Shown: positions 36,082-47,597, counted from the stretch's first letter. The stretch is DNA of 64,000 bases from Symbiodinium kawagutii (GCA_009767595.1 VSDK01010461.1:952268-1016267); one strand, 5' to 3'. Program-made: numbers and translations. The notes: generated from the letters alone by a model not told the origin.

Positions 36082-37215
36082 TCAAAAACTCTCAGTGGGC
36101 AGGGTCTGGATTTCGTAAGGCGCATGGGCTTGTGCCATGGCCTTGTCCCATATGTCCTTCCATACTCCCCAGTGGTTTGACTCATCGGACACCACCACGA
36201 AGCTGAGTGTGAACGGGAACTTGGCAGCACAAGAGTGGGAAGTGTAGTTTGAAGGGAAGCTTGTCAGTTCGCCTTCTGTAGCACTTCGGCTCTTGCCCTT
36301 TCCATTGCCTTTCCTGGATCTGCCTGCCTGGTTCAGCATGTCGTTGAACTTCTCGACCATGGCGTGTTGGAACTGGTCGGGGTTCTCCACGAGCTTCTTC
36401 GAGAGGTAGATCGTCATGTTACCGGAGGCTGGCTTGTAGTGGCACCACATGATGTATTCACCATCTTTGGTTGTCAGCGTGTGGTCCCGCCAATTGTGGC
36501 GAAAGTTGATGCCCCACATCTCGGCCACGGCCATCGCAACCTTCAACGGCAGCCCTGTGGTCCTGTCCCATAGCGACACCTGCGGCTGCACCCGGATGTC
36601 TTTGACACCTCGGTCTTTGTCCTGGCATGGCCCGAAGTATTTTTGCACCGTGTCAAAGTTGGTCTCCACTCGGTCTTCTACGTAGTGCTTCTCCTTGAGC
36701 TTGTCCGCGTTGAGCTTGTTCTTGGTATAGTCCAACAGCTTCGACCGTTGCCACGGCTGCGTTACGGTCACTGCCGTCAACGGCGACAAAGCGTCACCCC
36801 TTGTCTGGTGCGAGTATCGCCAGTCTTGATAGTAGTAGCTTGATAGTCCAGCACGTTTGGCTAGATCCTTGATGAATCTTTCTCTTGACTCAGCCTGAGC
36901 TTCTAGTTGAAGTCCTTGCTCCTCAGGAGTGTTACCATCTGCTGCGAAGCTACTCCAACCTCCTATCAGGATCTCTCGTTTGGCCTTTTCTCGCAAGCTA
37001 TCTGCATGCTGGGCCATGAGATAAGCAGTTTCGTTCTTGTAGCCGGCCATTTCGGCCTGTAGCTCTTCGATCGCAAGCCGAGTCATAGGGTCATTCACTG
37101 GGATGTCTGGGTGATCAATCTCTTCATCTTTTTCTCCGCCGTTTCCACCAGTTCTCGATTTTCGAGAAGCTGGTTCTGGAGTCAATCCAGTAGATTCATG
37201 CTTAGTTTTTGACAT
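36082..37215 (-). CDS. LINE ORF1 protein (putative RNA-binding chaperone)
   Basis: 377 residues from the first ATG of the element. A charged N-terminus (about 1-45) is followed by a helical, coiled-coil-like stretch (about 45-85, EELQAEMAGYKNETAYLMAQ). Next comes a KREILIGGWSSF start that resembles the first strand of an RRM-like fold, then a mixed domain and a basic segment (SRKGNGKGKSRS near 300). There is no CCHC zinc knuckle. L1-like ORF1 proteins bind element RNA and help in target-primed reverse transcription; the assignment here rests on position and layout. A TGA ends the frame, and the next ATG in the same frame (ORF2) is only seven codons further. Confidence 0.75.
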   Translation of the reverse strand: MSKTKHESTGLTPEPASRKSRTGGNGGEKDEEIDHPDIPVNDPMTRLAIEELQAEMAGYKNETAYLMAQHADSLREKAKREILIGGWSSFAADGNTPEEQGLQLEAQAESRERFIKDLAKRAGLSSYYYQDWRYSHQTRGDALSPLTAVTVTQPWQRSKLLDYTKNKLNADKLKEKHYVEDRVETNFDTVQKYFGPCQDKDRGVKDIRVQPQVSLWDRTTGLPLKVAMAVAEMWGINFRHNWRDHTLTTKDGEYIMWCHYKPASGNMTIYLSKKLVENPDQFQHAMVEKFNDMLNQAGRSRKGNGKGKSRSATEGELTSFPSNYTSHSCAAKFPFTLSFVVVSDESNHWGVWKDIWDKAMAQAHAPYEIQTLPTESF

Positions 37216-37285
37216 TGCTAATCTAAGAGGGGCGTCAACTACAATCTAGGATCGGTACTTCATTTCCCTGCCTGAGCCATGATGC

Positions 37286-37301
37286 TAAATGATTACAGTT
37301 T
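37286..37301. repeat. Target-site duplication, 5' side of the LINE
   Basis: TAAATGATTACAGTTT, identical to the copy at 32072-32087. The flank continues into ACATGGTTATAATGG. Confidence 0.9.
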
Positions 37302-39190
37302 ACATGGTTATAATGGTGAATGGTCATAAATTAAGTTATAACCATTATGGTACAACCATCAGTTATAACCATTATAGTCATTGAATAGTCATAACCATGA
37401 CGGTTATTATGGTTATAACTAATGGTTATTCATGACCATGATGATAATGTTTAATGGTCATTAAGCTCTGGTCATGATAAATGGTTTTAATGGTTAATGA
37501 TAAAAGTTTAATGGTTGCAAATGGTTATAAATGGTTATAACCAGTATAATCATCATGACCATGATAAATGGTTACAATGGTCATTAAAGCTTGTACTGGT
37601 TATAATGGTCATGATGCTGTTTAACTTGATAATGCTCATTAAAGGGGTTGTTATGCTGAAGTTTCATGGTTATGAGTTATAATGGATATAATGGTTATAA
37701 TTAATGGTTATTTACCCGTAGCAGTTGTTTAATTAACAGGGGCGTAATGATTATAATGGTGATCTCTCTCTCCATCGCCTTCTCAGGGAGTTTAGCTATG
37801 ATAAAGGCGAATGCAAACAACCGCGCTGACCAAGATTATCATGATGTTTATTGATTGGAATGATTTTAATGGTCATAATGCGAACTATCAATAATTTAAT
37901 GTGTGTATTTTGAATGGTTCTATGTCAACGCTGGTGTTTTAACGGTTTAACAATGCTTCTATTGACCACTAAAACTTGGCGTGTCTCATCGCAACCATTT
38001 TTGGTCGCTGCTGAAATGATTTTGCACGTCACATATGCATGTAAGATTTGTTTCACAGTTGGTTCTTTGATGATGGTTTTAACAATCAGTCCTTAATGGT
38101 GGTGTTTGAGAAGGCCTTTAGAAGACTTTTGTTCTTCTCCATCGCCCTCGGAAAGCTACGTCCAGTTCTTCTGGGGGAAGAGAGTTGCAAATAAAGGGGA
38201 ATGGAGGACCAACTTTTCAGGCCACCTCAAAGATAGCCAGCAATCATTGGTGCCAAGATGATTGCCCGCTTTTGTTGCTTGGCAACTGCTTGTTCACATT
38301 GTTCTTGGATGATAAACAAAAATAATTACAATTGACAATGATCACTGTTGACAACGAGCCACAAAGGTTGACCAACGAAGAACAACATAACAATTTTAGC
38401 ATAAGTTAGCATAAGTAACAGTAGTGATGGTTGACGATGAATATTCAATAATTGATAATGGCCAACAATGGTAAATAATGACTAGTACTAGCTGATAATG
38501 ACCAATAGCGACTTATCATGACATGGAAAAAATGGCTCATCATGGCTAATAATTGCTGCTTTTGGCTGATTATGGCTTGAAATGCTTAATAACAGCAGTT
38601 GCAACAATTATTGCTAACAACAATGGCTACCAGTGGTCAGTAAACAGGTTGTGCTGCTTGGTAACTTCAACCATTTTTTCAGCAAACCATCAATCGTGGT
38701 TCCGCAACCAACACCCATCTAGCAATTATAACCGAAGGAATCCAAATGGCAAAGAATGGTTGACAATGACCACTAGTAGTTAATGAGGTTGAATGATGCG
38801 GAAAATGCAATTTATCATTGACTCTTCTGGTGGTTTCTCAAGTATCACATCAGTATCAGCCAGCAATAAATCGATAGGTTTCAAAGAAACTTTCACAAGA
38901 AGTCAGCTCTGAATTTGACTTAGCATTTTTCTTCTATCAGATTGCCGGTGCTGGTTGTTTAAGAAACTTTTACACAGGTTGAGACGTTGTCCACTATCGC
39001 TAGGTATTATCCCTTATGATCAACCTTTATTAATTCTTCTATTCACCAACCACTTGTTGACACACTCCGGCAACTAACATGTAAGTAGAAAATCCACTAT
39101 TTACAATGGTTTTTACCAGTAAAAAAGGCTGATTTCAGCTTCCAGGTTGGTTTGCCAGAGGGTACTTAGGGACCATTCACACCAGCACAC
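37302..39190. other. No gene seen; low-complexity flank of the LINE
   Basis: Dense ATGGTTATAATGGTCATAA words to about 37900, then looser TGGTTGACAATG repeats. Confidence 0.6.
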
Positions 39191-39227
39191 CCGCTGCGTC
39201 CCCCAGCTGGCGGTGTCGGTCCGAGAC
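39191..39227 (-). CDS. Micro-exon-like segment
   Basis: 37 bp: VSDRHRQLGDAA between acceptor GATCACTCCCAG and donor CGG|GTGTGC. Isolated and very short. Confidence 0.25.
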
Positions 39228-40319
39228 CTGGGAGTGATCGCAGATCGCACTGTGGCACCGTGAAGGATCGATGACTAAGGAGGGTGAATGATGGTTATAG
39301 AACAATTGATGGCTATATAGTGGTTAATAAAGTGGTGAATGGAATGATTTATAAAATGGTTATATAACAATTATATAATGAACTACAACTAACTACATGG
39401 CGTGCCACGGGGATGATCTACTTGACAAGTCGTCTGGGATACACAGCTTCCCGGGAAAAATGCCCCCCGTTGACTACTGGCTGGGGCACTCGTACTCAGA
39501 CAAAATGATCAGAAAATGTCAGAAATGCTCATGAGCCCCAGGCAGCAGCAGTTAAAACCAGATATTGGGTTTAAACCAATCTGAACTCCTGGATCCTCTC
39601 GAAGTTTGATCTGTGAAACGCATCCAAGAAGCACAAACCATAAATCATCTGTCCAGGTTCCGCATGATCTTGGCTGTATCATCTACATCTGATTAGCTGC
39701 TACTATGGTCGATGGGGAGCTCGGAGAAATGCTTAAAAAAGAATCGAATCTTTCTGCTCGAGCCTGCAATGCTTCTGCTCGTCCGTCCCTGCTTCATCAG
39801 CGTTCCCTCAGGACAGTGTGGAGGCGATAGATTCATGTCTGCGAGACGAGATTCACTGCATCGTTGCCCCAGAAATGATTGGAGAAGGCTTGGGTAGGGT
39901 CATCTTGAAGCGTTGCAGTGTAAGGATAAGGACAACATGCACTTCATCCCAAGCCATCTCTCTTAAGGCATTGCCTGGCTTTTACGCCTACACCCTGAAA
40001 CCCCTCAGTGATTCATCCAAAGTCCTCTTCTCTCAAGGTCCCCATATCCGCCTTTTCCGTCCAATCCAACCAACTCAACAACGGTCACCTGGATCAATGT
40101 ACCGCCGACATCCGCTAATCTCATTGCCTTTACTATTGAATACCAGTAGTACCGCACAAGGCGGTGGCGGAAGTTTCCAAAATAGGAGCACTATAGGAGT
40201 GTGCAGTTGTGGTTGCGACAATTGATTGTCCGAGGGATCCGAGAACTGAACATCACTTGGGCCTGACTTCCTACCAATGTGAGCATCGATCTGGCCACTT
40301 GACTGGCAGCCTATCTGTC

Positions 40320-40765
40320 TGGCCATCTTTCTATCAGTAGATCAGTTTTCTTTCTGTCTGTCTGACTGTCTATCTATCTATCTGATGATCTATTCGTTTA
40401 TCTATCTGCCTATGTACTTGTCTTTCTATCTACCTCACTATCTATCTCGTCATCTTTCTGTCTATGTATCTATCTATCGACCTGTCCATCTATCTATTTA
40501 TCTATCCGCCTATCTATCTATCTGTCTATCTATCTACCGAATTATTTGTCTGATCATCAATGTGTCCATCTGTCTATCTTTCTGTCTATCTACCTGACTA
40601 TCTATCTACTTTTCTATCTGACTATCGTTTCGTCTATCTATCTGTCTATCTATCGACCCATCTAGCCATCTGGCTATCCAACTGTCTGTCTGTTCTAAAT
40701 ATCTATTCTAGCTATTCTATCTATCTATCTATCTATCCATCTATCTATCCATCTAGCTATGAGTC
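40320..40765. repeat. Long degenerate (TCTA/TCTG)n tract
   Basis: About 440 bp of TCTATCTA/TCTGTCTA repeats. Open frames in it are repeat artefacts. Confidence 0.9.
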
Positions 40766-40770
40766 ATCAA

Positions 40771-41302
40771 AAGTGCTCCGAGCATGTAATGTTTTTACGA
40801 TTTTGACTTCCAAATGTGCTTCGCGCCTAGGGGTTTTTTCACGATTTTGCAAGTTGCAACTTCCAAAAGTGCTCCGAAGCTGACATGTTTTGACGATTTT
40901 GACTTCGCGCCTAGGGTTTTTCACGATTTTGCAAGTTGCAACTTCCAAAAGTGCTCCGAAGCTGACATGTTTTGACGATTTTGACTTCGCGCCTAGGGTT
41001 TTTCACGATTTTGCAAGTTGCAACTTCCAAAAGTGCTCCGAGCATGCAGTGTTTTTACGATTTTGACTTCCAAATGTGCTTCGCGCCTAGGGTTTTTTTC
41101 ACGGTTTTGCAAGTTGCAACTTCCAAAAGTGCTCCGAACCTGACATGTTTTTACGATTTTGACTTCCAAATGTGCTTCGCGCCTAGGGGTTTTTTCACGA
41201 TTTTGCAAGTTGCAACTTCCAAAAGTGCTCCGAACCTGACATGTTTTTACGATTTTGACTTCCAAATGCGCTTCGCGCCTAGGGTTTCTTTCACGGTTTT
41301 TG
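40771..41302. repeat. Minisatellite with 96-bp units (two 82-bp variants)
   Basis: Six units begin AAGTGCTCCG at 40771, 40867, 40949, 41031, 41127 and 41223. Units 2 and 3 are 82 bp: 12 bp are lost between two GACTTC/GCTTCG copies, plus small changes. Because 96 is a multiple of three, frames stay open on both strands. Confidence 0.92.
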
Positions 41303-43320
41303 CACACACACCTTCCGCCACAGTGGTCCGCACCCGCCGCTTTAGCGAGGTACCCTTCTGGACCCTCATGATGCACACAACCTTGCAAAACACAGCATTT
41401 CGCGACTTTCCTAACATTTTGGCGCACTCGCACTCTCATCTTTCTCACATCTCTTCTGTCTCACATCTGCATAGGCGATCTACCCTAGCTGAGTTGTCCA
41501 TATTGTCGGAAGTTAGACTTCTAAACTTCCTTCGATTAGCCTATTCATCATATCTCTGATTCAGACTGCGCAATGGCAACAAACAGATGTCAGCAATACA
41601 TTTGTAAGTGCTTACTGGCATCCTCACCTCTAAGCTGCGCAGTTCTACACCAATGTTTCGCTCCAAGGAGATCAAATCAAGATGTTGATCGATAAATCAT
41701 TGGAGCGGAAACACGCTCGTGGCTGCAGCAAATTCATATCGTCTAGCTCAGGCACAATATTTCTTGAAATTGGTACACGATGATGCCCACTGATGGAACC
41801 TTCCCCAACAGCGACAAGAAGTATCGGTGATCGCAAATGCCCATAAATGCCCTCATACCTTTGGACGACCGAACTGCGTGCCCCTGAGCATGCCACAGGT
41901 ACCTGCAGTTGCCTGCAGGCATGGGCTGTTCAGATCATGGGACGTCCCTGCTGGTTCATGATAGCTTGTGGCTGTTAATCACAACTTAAGCATCTTGAAT
42001 AAGAGGATAGCGAGATCGATTTCTGCCTCCATCATCCTCCATCTGCTTACCATGGACACACTTGAAGACTACTCACCCGTGGTCGGAAGCTTTCAGGCTG
42101 AACTTCGATGCCTTCATTGGATCTCACCAGCAGATCCCTTGGGCGGATGATGCTGGTCATACTATGGAGAGTCTCCCATTGGCAGTGCGGGAGTCGCCAG
42201 CTACGTGTTGGCCGGGATGGGTTGATGAAGTCTTACTGAGCCTCTAATCAAATATATCAGATGGCAATTTTTCTGCTCAAAGTGACGGACATTCTGAAGT
42301 GACCCGGTTTCTGAGGAAGCGCAGCCCCAGGGTACAGAACTGGAACTGCAGAGACACTGAGCATTCAATCCTTAGGCAACTCCGAGCGTCCACATCCACA
42401 GTTGCTAGGGCTTTAAACCACCACCATCCACCCCCACTTCAACTTTACCATGTGTTGAATCCCCCACTTTGCCATCCATGTGTGTTGAATCATGCCATGC
42501 CCGATGAGTGGGCCATTCGTTCAACACACCTCCTTGCCTGTCATTGTAAGTGCTAGCAACCAGTAGAGTGACTGTCGCCCAGCGCTTAAGCCGCTGTTTT
42601 CTTGTGCCTGATCGGCTCTCGGAGCTTTATCCGAGCACGCTCCAGGGAGCATTTGCTTCACCCACTGAATTGTTCAAAAAATGATGCGGCAAATCTTTTG
42701 ACAAAGAGTGTGATGAGTTTGTGATCGTACATTTTTGGGTACACGGTTTATGACAATCACATGGAAAATGGGAAGCCAAAATTTCTGAACAGCTGTATAT
42801 CTTTAAAAGAATAGGGAACATTAGTCTCAACCATACAAAAATTGTATGGGATGGCTAGTAGGATGTACAAACGATTGATGAGGTAGGAGCTATGTCCTCT
42901 CATGAGGTATGCTCACGGTAGGACAACTCAAACCACATTGCAATTGTACATGACATACGGTTTCTTCTGGACCTGGACCATACCAAATATCATTGCATGA
43001 CCACGTCGAAAGGGTGTTGTAATGATAATTGCCACCTCACCGCTTTTATTGTGCAATACTCAAGGCAAGTTGTTGGATAATCAATCCAAACAGCATACGG
43101 AATATGGCACGCATCGTTTCTACGCAAGCGGGGCGACACATGTGGTTGAAAATCATGTTTCAACCACAGAGTTTGCCACATGTTCAAAAGGAAGCAACCG
43201 GGGCTCAATGAAAGTTGGTCATGTCATCCCCCAACGTGTGGAGCTGGAAGGAATCTTCGGCGCAAAAACATACATGCCACGGGGGAGAAAGACAGCATGG
43301 CCGGCTCACAAAATTGTACA
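41303..43320. other. No convincing exon
   Basis: Scattered short frames on both strands (for example plus 43022-43450 and minus 42990-43208). None accepted. Confidence 0.45.
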
Positions 43321-43322
43321 AC

Positions 43323-43407
43323 ATTCCTCCGGTGCCAGCTGCTTCTCCACGCCGGCTCGACCCTGGATCCTGGGCGACATCATCAACTGCTTCATGGTCC
43401 ACCAATA
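43323..43407 (-). CDS. Possible exon following the WLRMCRPG exon
   Basis: Open in phase 0 after the acceptor GGTATCAG: VLVDHEAVDDVAQDPGSSRR, then GEAAGTGG. It is acidic then small-residue-rich, like a linker C-terminal to a catalytic domain. The phase fits the exon at 43559-43773. The donor (GTTGTA) is weak. Confidence 0.35.
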
Positions 43408-43558
43408 CCTGATACCACTCAGCAGTCCCCCGGAAAACCATCCATGCTGACCCACACCTTTGGATTGATGTGATCAACATCAGGGCTGGTTACAGGTGAA
43501 ACCGTACAGGTGCAGAAGATGTCCAGGGAGTGCTGGTGCCTAATCAAAACAGGTAAAC

Positions 43559-43773
43559 CCTGGTAGATGTGGAGCTCACTGTTGGGCACCCACAGCTCCA
43601 TCCAGCAGGGGCCAGGGCATCCCCATCATCTCCTAGGCCACGATACAGTCGTCCCGCCACCTTTTCCGTGCCCAGAAACGATTGGAGGTACCTGGTTTGG
43701 CTCATCGTGGTGATGGTTCCCGGGCGACACATTCGGAGCCAAGCCAGCATCGACCTCACCAACTTCCAGGACG
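43559..43773 (-). CDS. Cdc14-type phosphatase exon, post-catalytic region
   Basis: A 215-bp exon, phase 1 in and 0 out, with acceptor ACACCTCCCAG and donor AGG|GTTTAC. It encodes SWKLVRSMLAWLRMCRPGTI followed by TTMSQTRYLQSFLGTEK. The pattern W.R..RPG.I....Q..(Y/F)L follows the P-loop helix in Cdc14 (IAWVRICRPGSIIGPQQ..L). The HCx5R exon nearest upstream on this strand is at 48.3-47.6 kb, beyond the secreted-protein gene. Either that gene is nested in a phosphatase intron or this is part of a second phosphatase copy. Confidence 0.6.
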
Positions 43774-44483
43774 CTGGGAGGTGTTCGGGGGTTAAGCTTC
43801 CACCCTTAGCGAGGAAGCCCCGGAGAAGCTCTGGAAAGTTCATAAATATCACTATAGTAGGATGATTAATATCACCAGTGCAAAAAAAACCAAGATAGAA
43901 CCACATGATTTTGGAACAATAGAACTATTCACGGACAAATCTAGGCAACCTATTCCACGTGGCCACAGGAAACTCAGCGTCGATCAGCGCCGCGTTACAA
44001 TGTTTCTTTTCCCTCGCTGGAACTCCAAAGACCTCCCTGAGTTTCAGGACTAAGAAAGCATCAAGGAAAGTCGTGAGACATCGTGACGCACTGGTGGGGC
44101 TCTAAACTGGTGGCGGTGGTCACCTCATTGATGAAATCAGCTAATGGCATTCTAATGGTTTGGGCTCGTGAATTGGCAGGGTGTAGTATCCTGGGGCCCG
44201 ATCTGATGAGATTTCCCCGGCACTCAATGCCACCCCAAGGCACCAGTCAACCAGTCAACCCGTCGACCGTTAGCAGTTAAAACTCCGAGAGAATCAGGCT
44301 CTGTGCAACTTTCGCACAGTGCCTCACTGATCTCGTTGGATCAGGATGGTTGGAATAGGCAAGTCAGAGGATTCCACAGTTGGCGGCGCATGCGGTCGAC
44401 ATCAAAAGTCACATGGTGAGTGCTGAACACACGCGTTGGTCGTTGCTGATGGGACTACAAAGAAAATGTATACGTATGTATTT

Positions 44484-44512
44484 CTTATAAATATATATAT
44501 ATATATATACAT
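44484..44512. repeat. (TA)n microsatellite
   Basis: About ten AT units after TATAAATATA. Confidence 0.85.
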
Positions 44513-44726
44513 AGAGACCTATGTACTGTACATACTGACCGGGTGGCCAAGGTTCAAAAGCGATTAGCTGTCTATGGATCTTTTCCTATTCACCGGCACA
44601 AATTGCACCAAATATCGGGAGAAGTAGTGCTGAGATGTGAGGACTATGAAGGCATTTCTTGCGTTCAGACATCCCAAAACAAAGGGCCATCGAACAATCG
44701 CATAACATCGAAGAATCACTCAGAGG

Positions 44727-44768
44727 AAGAGAGAGAGAGAGAGAGAAAAAGAGAGAGAGAGAGAGACT
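44727..44768. repeat. (GA)n microsatellite
   Basis: GA run with an AAAA interruption. Confidence 0.85.
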
Positions 44769-45118
44769 TAGAGGTAGACTAGATATGAATAGATATGAAA
44801 ATGAACGAGCCAGACCTCCAGACTTTGCAGATCTACTTCTGCAGCGGCTATTGTTTCCTACCTTTTAAGCAAAAATGCGCTTTGAGGCACTTTACGGCGT
44901 TTCTTTCAAGAAAATTAATGCATATTGACTGAATATTGTTTCCATCACAGTGAGTCACTACTTGCACGTGCAAGTTGCACTACTTGTAACACTCGTTTGC
45001 ATGGAGTCAAATGTGGTCATTAGCGCACGTAGTCTCCAACTTGGACCTTTTTTTTTGCATGTAGTCTCTTCAAAAAAAAATCCATGGGACCCCAGTAGCC
45101 CGCAACTGCGGCCTCCGC

Positions 45119-45667
45119 TCACGGCTTCAACAACTCCTCTCCCAGCTCCCTCACCGTGACCGTTCGCCGTAGGCCCCGGGACCACAGCAGCCCCAGGACC
45201 GTTCCCAGCCCCAGGAGCACCGGGACCGAGCTCAGTAGCACCACCGGGGGTACCGGGATGGCACCCAGGGTCCCACCAAGGGTCCCAGCACTGGGACGGG
45301 GCTCAGCCTTGAGGCAGTCACAACCAGGTAGCAGGGGACAAGCCTCAAAGCCAACCATTGGTACTACACACCAGGCTGGGCAGTTGGCTTGAATCATCTC
45401 AGCGGTGAGGGGTGGCAATGGCTCAGTTTTCTTGGGAAAGCAGTGGGGGCCGTGCTTTTGGCTCTTGATCCATTGGAATTCGGAGGTGTGGGGCAAGTAG
45501 CTGGACAAAAACAGGTGGGACACGGGGCACGTGCAGCTTTCATAGTGCGCCCACTGTCCGTACGGTTTCCCGTCAAAAGAGGCCGCCTTGCAAATGCTGC
45601 TGGCCCATTTGCTACTGCATTGAAACAGCGCCCCAATACCTGGAGACAGGGACAAGAAACGTGGCGG

Positions 45668-45708
<41 letters not shown>

Positions 45709-47189
45709 GTCAGGCCAACGCCTATTCGTCGTGCCGCTGCTGGTAGGAGAGACTATTGTTAACATCTATATAGGGACCTAGTGAACCTCACATGTCAATG
45801 ACAACTTGGAATGCCAACATCAGCAAGTGTTTTTTCGGCATTGCCCCACCCGCCTTCAACCACCTTTGAGTCCTCTTGCAAGCGTCGCTGCGGCTGTTCC
45901 TCTACACAGCCGTGACAGCTGTGATCCACTGATCCCGGACAAGACACAAAGGCCGCTTCTCCAAAGGTGTGGCGTGCAGCCAGGGCCCCAAGGCTCCCTT
46001 CCCGTGCCAAGGTGAACTCGAAGCCGTAGCCGAAAGACATGGCTGTCAGCTCCTGATCCACCACTTGTGCCGCAAAGCTTCCTCCACCGCCACCACCACC
46101 CCGTAGCACCAGGTGCTTCCCAGAACTGTGGCAGTGACGCATCTGATCCTGGACCAGCTCCATGGACATCAACCAAGACTGCGGATCTGCCTGCAGCTCC
46201 ATCCCAACCATGCCACTCGTGCCAGCACCAGCACCAACTGAAGGCCCATCCACACCCACAGATGCCCCCCCTCCACCGCCACCCCCGGCTTCAAAGGCAG
46301 CGGCTGCTGGACTGGTCATGCCTCCTCCACCACCTCCACCACCATTGATGATGGACACCTCGCCGGCCAGGCCCACACATGAAATCCCGAAACCAGCTCC
46401 AGCGCCACCACCTCCAGTGACGCCCCAGTAGGGCCGGCCCTGCTCCTGTTCACGCTGCAGCTCCCCTAAGCGAACGTGAGCGCCCGATGGATCGTAGACG
46501 CTTCCGGGCCAACCCTTCTCGGTCGACTCGCACAGGGACTCAATGGCTTCGTATCCAAAGTCCTTCACTGAATCAAACGTCTTCACCAGTGCAGACTGGT
46601 TGGATGCAGTCATCAAAGCCACCAGGTATTTGGCAAGCTTCTTATCTGATAAACCTGCATTCCACTCCAGCATGTTGCACAACTGCTTTCCACCACCTCC
46701 AACTTGGTAGGGTCCCTGCCCTGCATCCTGGCATTCGACCTGAGAATCAGTTAGCCAGTTGGTATAGTAGGCAAAGCGCAAGGGATACTCCTCAACACTT
46801 CCATTCACGATCTGACGCACATATCTCGCCAGGGTCTCTGCAAACTCAGCCGCACCAGCAAACATCTGTGAAGAAAAAGGGTGCAGCCTTCGCTCATTAC
46901 ACAGCTTTAAAGTCTCCCTGGTGGCCTCCACATTTGCCCTGCAAGCATAGGCTGCTTCTCCTGGACGCATCTTCACAGGGCATCTCTTTCCCACTGCCAT
47001 CGCCCGGCAGCTCCCATCCTGGAAGCTGCAGCCAGCAGCCTGGCAGGCGCCTGCGGCACCGTAGCAGCCACAGCCGGTGCAGTTAGTGGCAGCTGTGCAG
47101 CTGCCATCAGGGCCCAGCGCGGCAACCATGCCACAGCACAGGATGATCGACCTCATCGTGCTGTGAAAGCTATGGGATGCTCTGGGCAT
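45119..47189 (-). CDS. Secreted Cys/Gly-rich single-pass membrane protein
   Basis: Exon 1 is 47189-45806 and exon 2 is 45639-45119, joined across a 166-bp intron that holds a (GAT)n repeat. Donor A|GTTGTC and acceptor CTGTCTCCAG agree in phase 1 and restore a serine codon. Without splicing exon 1 would stop at 45795. The start is either M1 or M12; from M12 the protein begins MRSIILCCGMVAALG, a likely signal peptide. Then come a Cys-dense part (CTGCGCYGAAGACQAAGC), a helical domain with scattered Cys, poly-Gly tracts, more Cys, and near the C-terminus one membrane helix (PPVVLLSSVPVLLGLGTVLG) followed by a basic tail. The predicted topology is type I, with about 600 extracellular residues. No family recognised. 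The 1.4-kb first exon is very long compared with its neighbours. Confidence 0.65.
45667..45709. repeat. (GAT)n microsatellite in the intron of the secreted-protein gene
   Basis: Fourteen GAT units, all inside the predicted 166-bp intron. Confidence 0.85.
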
Positions 47190-47215
47190 CTCTTGGCCTT
47201 CGACAGTTCACTTGA
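47189..47215 (-). promoter_or_regulatory. Possible degraded spliced-leader end / trans-splice acceptor
   Basis: Just upstream of the first ATG of the secreted-protein gene the minus strand reads ATTGGGCTCAAG. The dinoflagellate spliced leader ends TTTTGGCTCAAG, so the last eight bases match. It may be a relic of a retroposed mRNA or a chance match; an AG here could also serve as trans-splice acceptor. Confidence 0.25.
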
Positions 47216-47226
47216 GCCCAATGAGT

Positions 47227-47380
47227 TCACTTGGCCATTGCAGTTCTTGGCATCTCTTGGCAAAGCCGACATGTATCCAAAATATCAGGAGCAAAATCCA
47301 TTTCACCATCTGCAAGGGCAGCTGTAGCACGGTCAACCCTGGCTAGAACTTCTTTCCGAACAGCTTGCCCGAGTGCATAC
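47227..47380 (-). CDS. Unidentified terminal exon
   Basis: A 154-bp open exon after the acceptor TATATTATAG, phase 2 in, ending at TGA. It encodes AVRKEVLARVDRATAALADG, then MDFAPDILDTCRLCQEM. The charged helix and C..C pair look coding. It stops only about 40 bp upstream of the start of the next gene. It could be the last exon of the phosphatase or another gene, or a fragment of a retroelement integrase-type DxCxxC region. No certain family. Confidence 0.4.
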
Positions 47381-47597
47381 CTATAATATACCTATATCAC
47401 TGTATATGCATGCTTTTATTGTTCAGCCGTAGGTCTTCCATGATTTGCCCAGCTTTATCCCAGGCCACGCTGCTGTCAATGATGGACTAGCTGTGATCCT
47501 ACCTAGCCGTGTCCCTCCTTGATTGTTAGATCATCATCAGGAAATGGGATGAAATATGATGACATGAGGTTGCTCGTACTTTGGCTCAACAAACCTG

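Larger units (their letters stand above)
32088..37285 (-). mobile_element. Near full-length APE-type LINE (non-LTR retrotransposon)
   Basis: About 5.2 kb between two copies of a perfect 16-bp target-site duplication. In transcription order: a very short 5' UTR (about 70 bp), ORF1 (37215-36082), ORF2 with an AP-type endonuclease, a sequence gap, then reverse transcriptase, and a 495-bp 3' UTR ending in a short A run. There are no LTRs. Apart from the gap the coding frames are open, so the copy looks young. It sits in TGGTTATAATGGTCAT-type low-complexity DNA present on both sides. The clade is not determined; L1-like in layout. Confidence 0.9.
43775..45118. other. No convincing exon between the secreted-protein gene and the RPG exon
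   Basis: I looked here for a second HCx5R exon on the minus strand and saw none. It holds the (TA)n and (GA)n tracts. Confidence 0.5.

Noticed and set aside
40972-41559. 195-codon plus-strand frame with 32-residue repeats, and a mirror frame on the minus strand
   Set aside because: Produced by the 96-bp minisatellite, whose length is a multiple of three. Both strands are equally open and no start or splice context is seen.
46067-47086. Plus-strand Pro/His-rich frames up to 199 codons
   Set aside because: Antisense of the Gly-rich and Cys-rich secreted-protein gene.
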